From NCBI GenBank assembly GCA_918241715.1, contig CAKJYB010000040.1, positions 1-22,915 on the forward strand: 22,915 bases of DNA, given 5' to 3'. The notes beneath the pieces were generated by a model, which made no database searches, was not told where the DNA came from, and saw only the letters and a program-made list of their open reading frames with translations. Position 1 is the stretch's first letter, and each line of letters starts with the position of its first letter. Source of the DNA: Clostridiales bacterium. GTDB taxonomy: Bacteria > Bacillota > Clostridia > Christensenellales > UBA1242. Shown here in pieces: positions 22,356 to 22,915 of the stretch. The position numbers and the translations under genes were made by a program.

Positions 22356-22380
22356 TAAAAAAATCACTCCGAAGAGTGAT
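22356..22380 (-). terminator. Terminator of the tRNA-Ile gene
   Basis: ATCACTC (22363-22369) and GAGTGAT (22374-22380) form a stem with a CGAA loop; on the minus strand it is followed by seven T, immediately after the tRNA. It also ends close to the convergent HAD gene. Confidence 0.88.
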
Positions 22381-22381
22381 G

Positions 22382-22458
22382 TGGTTGGCTTGAGTGGACT
22401 CGAACCACCGACCCCCACCTTATCAGGGTGGTGCTCTAACCGACTGAGCTACAAGCCA
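22382..22458 (-). tRNA. tRNA-Ile (GAU)
   Basis: A 77-base tRNA folds completely by hand: acceptor TGGCTTG/CAAGCCA, D-stem GCTC/GAGC, anticodon stem CCACC/GGTGG with loop CTGATAA (anticodon GAT at 22424-22422), five-base variable loop, T-arm with TTCGAGT, discriminator A and an encoded CCA end. The 5' base is U paired with A72. It has its own promoter upstream and terminator downstream. Confidence 0.97.
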
Positions 22459-22509
22459 TCAAACATTCCAATACAAAGCGGGGAAAGTTTTGTATCTGAA
22501 TGCTGTATC

Positions 22510-22539
22510 ATTATATAGCATCATGTCGTTTTCTGTCAA
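22510..22539 (-). promoter_or_regulatory. Promoter of the tRNA-Ile gene
   Basis: TTGACA (22539-22534) and TATAAT (22515-22510) are 18 bases apart on the minus strand; predicted +1 near 22503, about 45 bases before the mature tRNA. Confidence 0.85.
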
Positions 22540-22558
22540 GTATTTTTTCATAAAAATG

Positions 22559-22915
22559 TCATCTTCTTTTATTTTCTTGTCTAACTCTCCCTATCACAAA
22601 ATCACCAACCTCTGTGTTTTTTGTCACAGTCGTCCCAGCACAAATATATGTGTTGTCCGCTATGTCGACTGGCGCCACAATATTTACATTACACCCTATA
22701 AAAACATTGTTGCCAATTTTTGATTTCTGTTTAACCTTTCCGTTGTAATTTGCAAAAACAACTCCACATCCCACATTAACATTCTCACCAATTTCAGCAT
22801 CACCTACATAAGTCAAATGAGGAATTTTTGTGTTGTTTCCAACAAATGACGCTTTAACTTCAACAAATGAGCCAATCTTTACATCATCACCAAAGACACA
22901 ACCCGGTCTTATATG
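22559..22915 (-). CDS. glmU: Bifunctional UDP-GlcNAc pyrophosphorylase/GlcN-1-P acetyltransferase GlmU, C-terminal part
   Basis: Partial gene whose start lies beyond the right edge; the last 118 codons are present. The left-handed beta-helix repeats are clear and align with the acetyltransferase half of GlmU: IRPG, GSFVEVK, PHLTYVGDAEIG (the His matching the catalytic His363 of E. coli), NYNG, NVFIG, VAPV, AGTTVTK and a final GRVRQENKRR. GlmU makes UDP-N-acetylglucosamine for peptidoglycan and teichoic acid. Several normally fixed positions differ: CNYDG is ANYNG, GAGT is GCGV, and GSD(T/S)QLVAPV is GCNVNIVAPV. The C-terminal tail seen in E. coli is short here. Because the N-terminal pyrophosphorylase half is not visible, a separate hexapeptide transferase cannot be excluded. 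Confidence 0.85.
   Translation of the reverse strand, partial: HIRPGCVFGDDVKIGSFVEVKASFVGNNTKIPHLTYVGDAEIGENVNVGCGVVFANYNGKVKQKSKIGNNVFIGCNVNIVAPVDIADNTYICAGTTVTKNTEVGDFVIGRVRQENKRR

Overview
The window is a gene-dense stretch of an AT-rich chromosome from a low-GC Gram-positive (Bacillota) bacterium. Evidence: a T-box leader, GGAGG-type ribosome binding sites, TTGACA/TATAAT promoters, AGA as a favoured arginine codon, an LtaS-like lipoteichoic acid synthase with a DgkB-type lipid kinase, a DegV protein, and GlmU next to a tRNA gene. TGA is used as a stop, so the code is standard. A small-genome, gut-type clostridial or related lineage would fit, but that is inference. I see no phage, transposon, CRISPR array or rRNA, and no gene-free stretch over 300 bases; the longest (2889-3150) is filled by a T-box riboswitch and its promoter.

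Layout. (1) 1-3143: a partial gene at the left edge, then an aspS-asnS operon on the minus strand behind a T-box leader whose likely specifier is GAC (Asp); the AspRS is the short archaeal type. (2) 3151-7297: a membrane-anchored ComEC-like metallo-beta-lactamase, and a diacylglycerol kinase-ltaS operon that should recycle the diacylglycerol released by lipoteichoic acid synthesis. (3) 7365-10908: a heterodimeric ABC exporter with one degenerate and one intact ATP site. (4) 11018-14254: DegV, a CrtO-like acyltransferase, a PlsC-like acyltransferase and a GT8 glycosyltransferase, a likely lipid or glycolipid unit. (5) 14458-16492: a membrane-bound XRE regulator, an N-formylglutamate amidohydrolase-like protein and a YgjV-family membrane protein. 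(6) 16516-20071: an SDR oxidoreductase and two membrane GT2 glycosyltransferases, likely envelope or exopolysaccharide functions. (7) 20218-22915: an unknown acidic protein, a GNAT, a small membrane protein, a HAD phosphatase, tRNA-Ile(GAU) and the C-terminal part of GlmU.

The most unusual signal is in the start regions. Five genes (starts 4326-, 7297-, 14458+, 21171-, 21794+) lack any ribosome binding site, and in each the -10 hexamer ends exactly six bases before the ATG. Transcription would then start on the A of the start codon, giving leaderless mRNA. A sixth gene (15869+) would have only a 7-10 base leader. The other genes have ordinary Shine-Dalgarno sequences. Several terminators also run directly into the -35 box of the next promoter, so the intergenic DNA is unusually compact.
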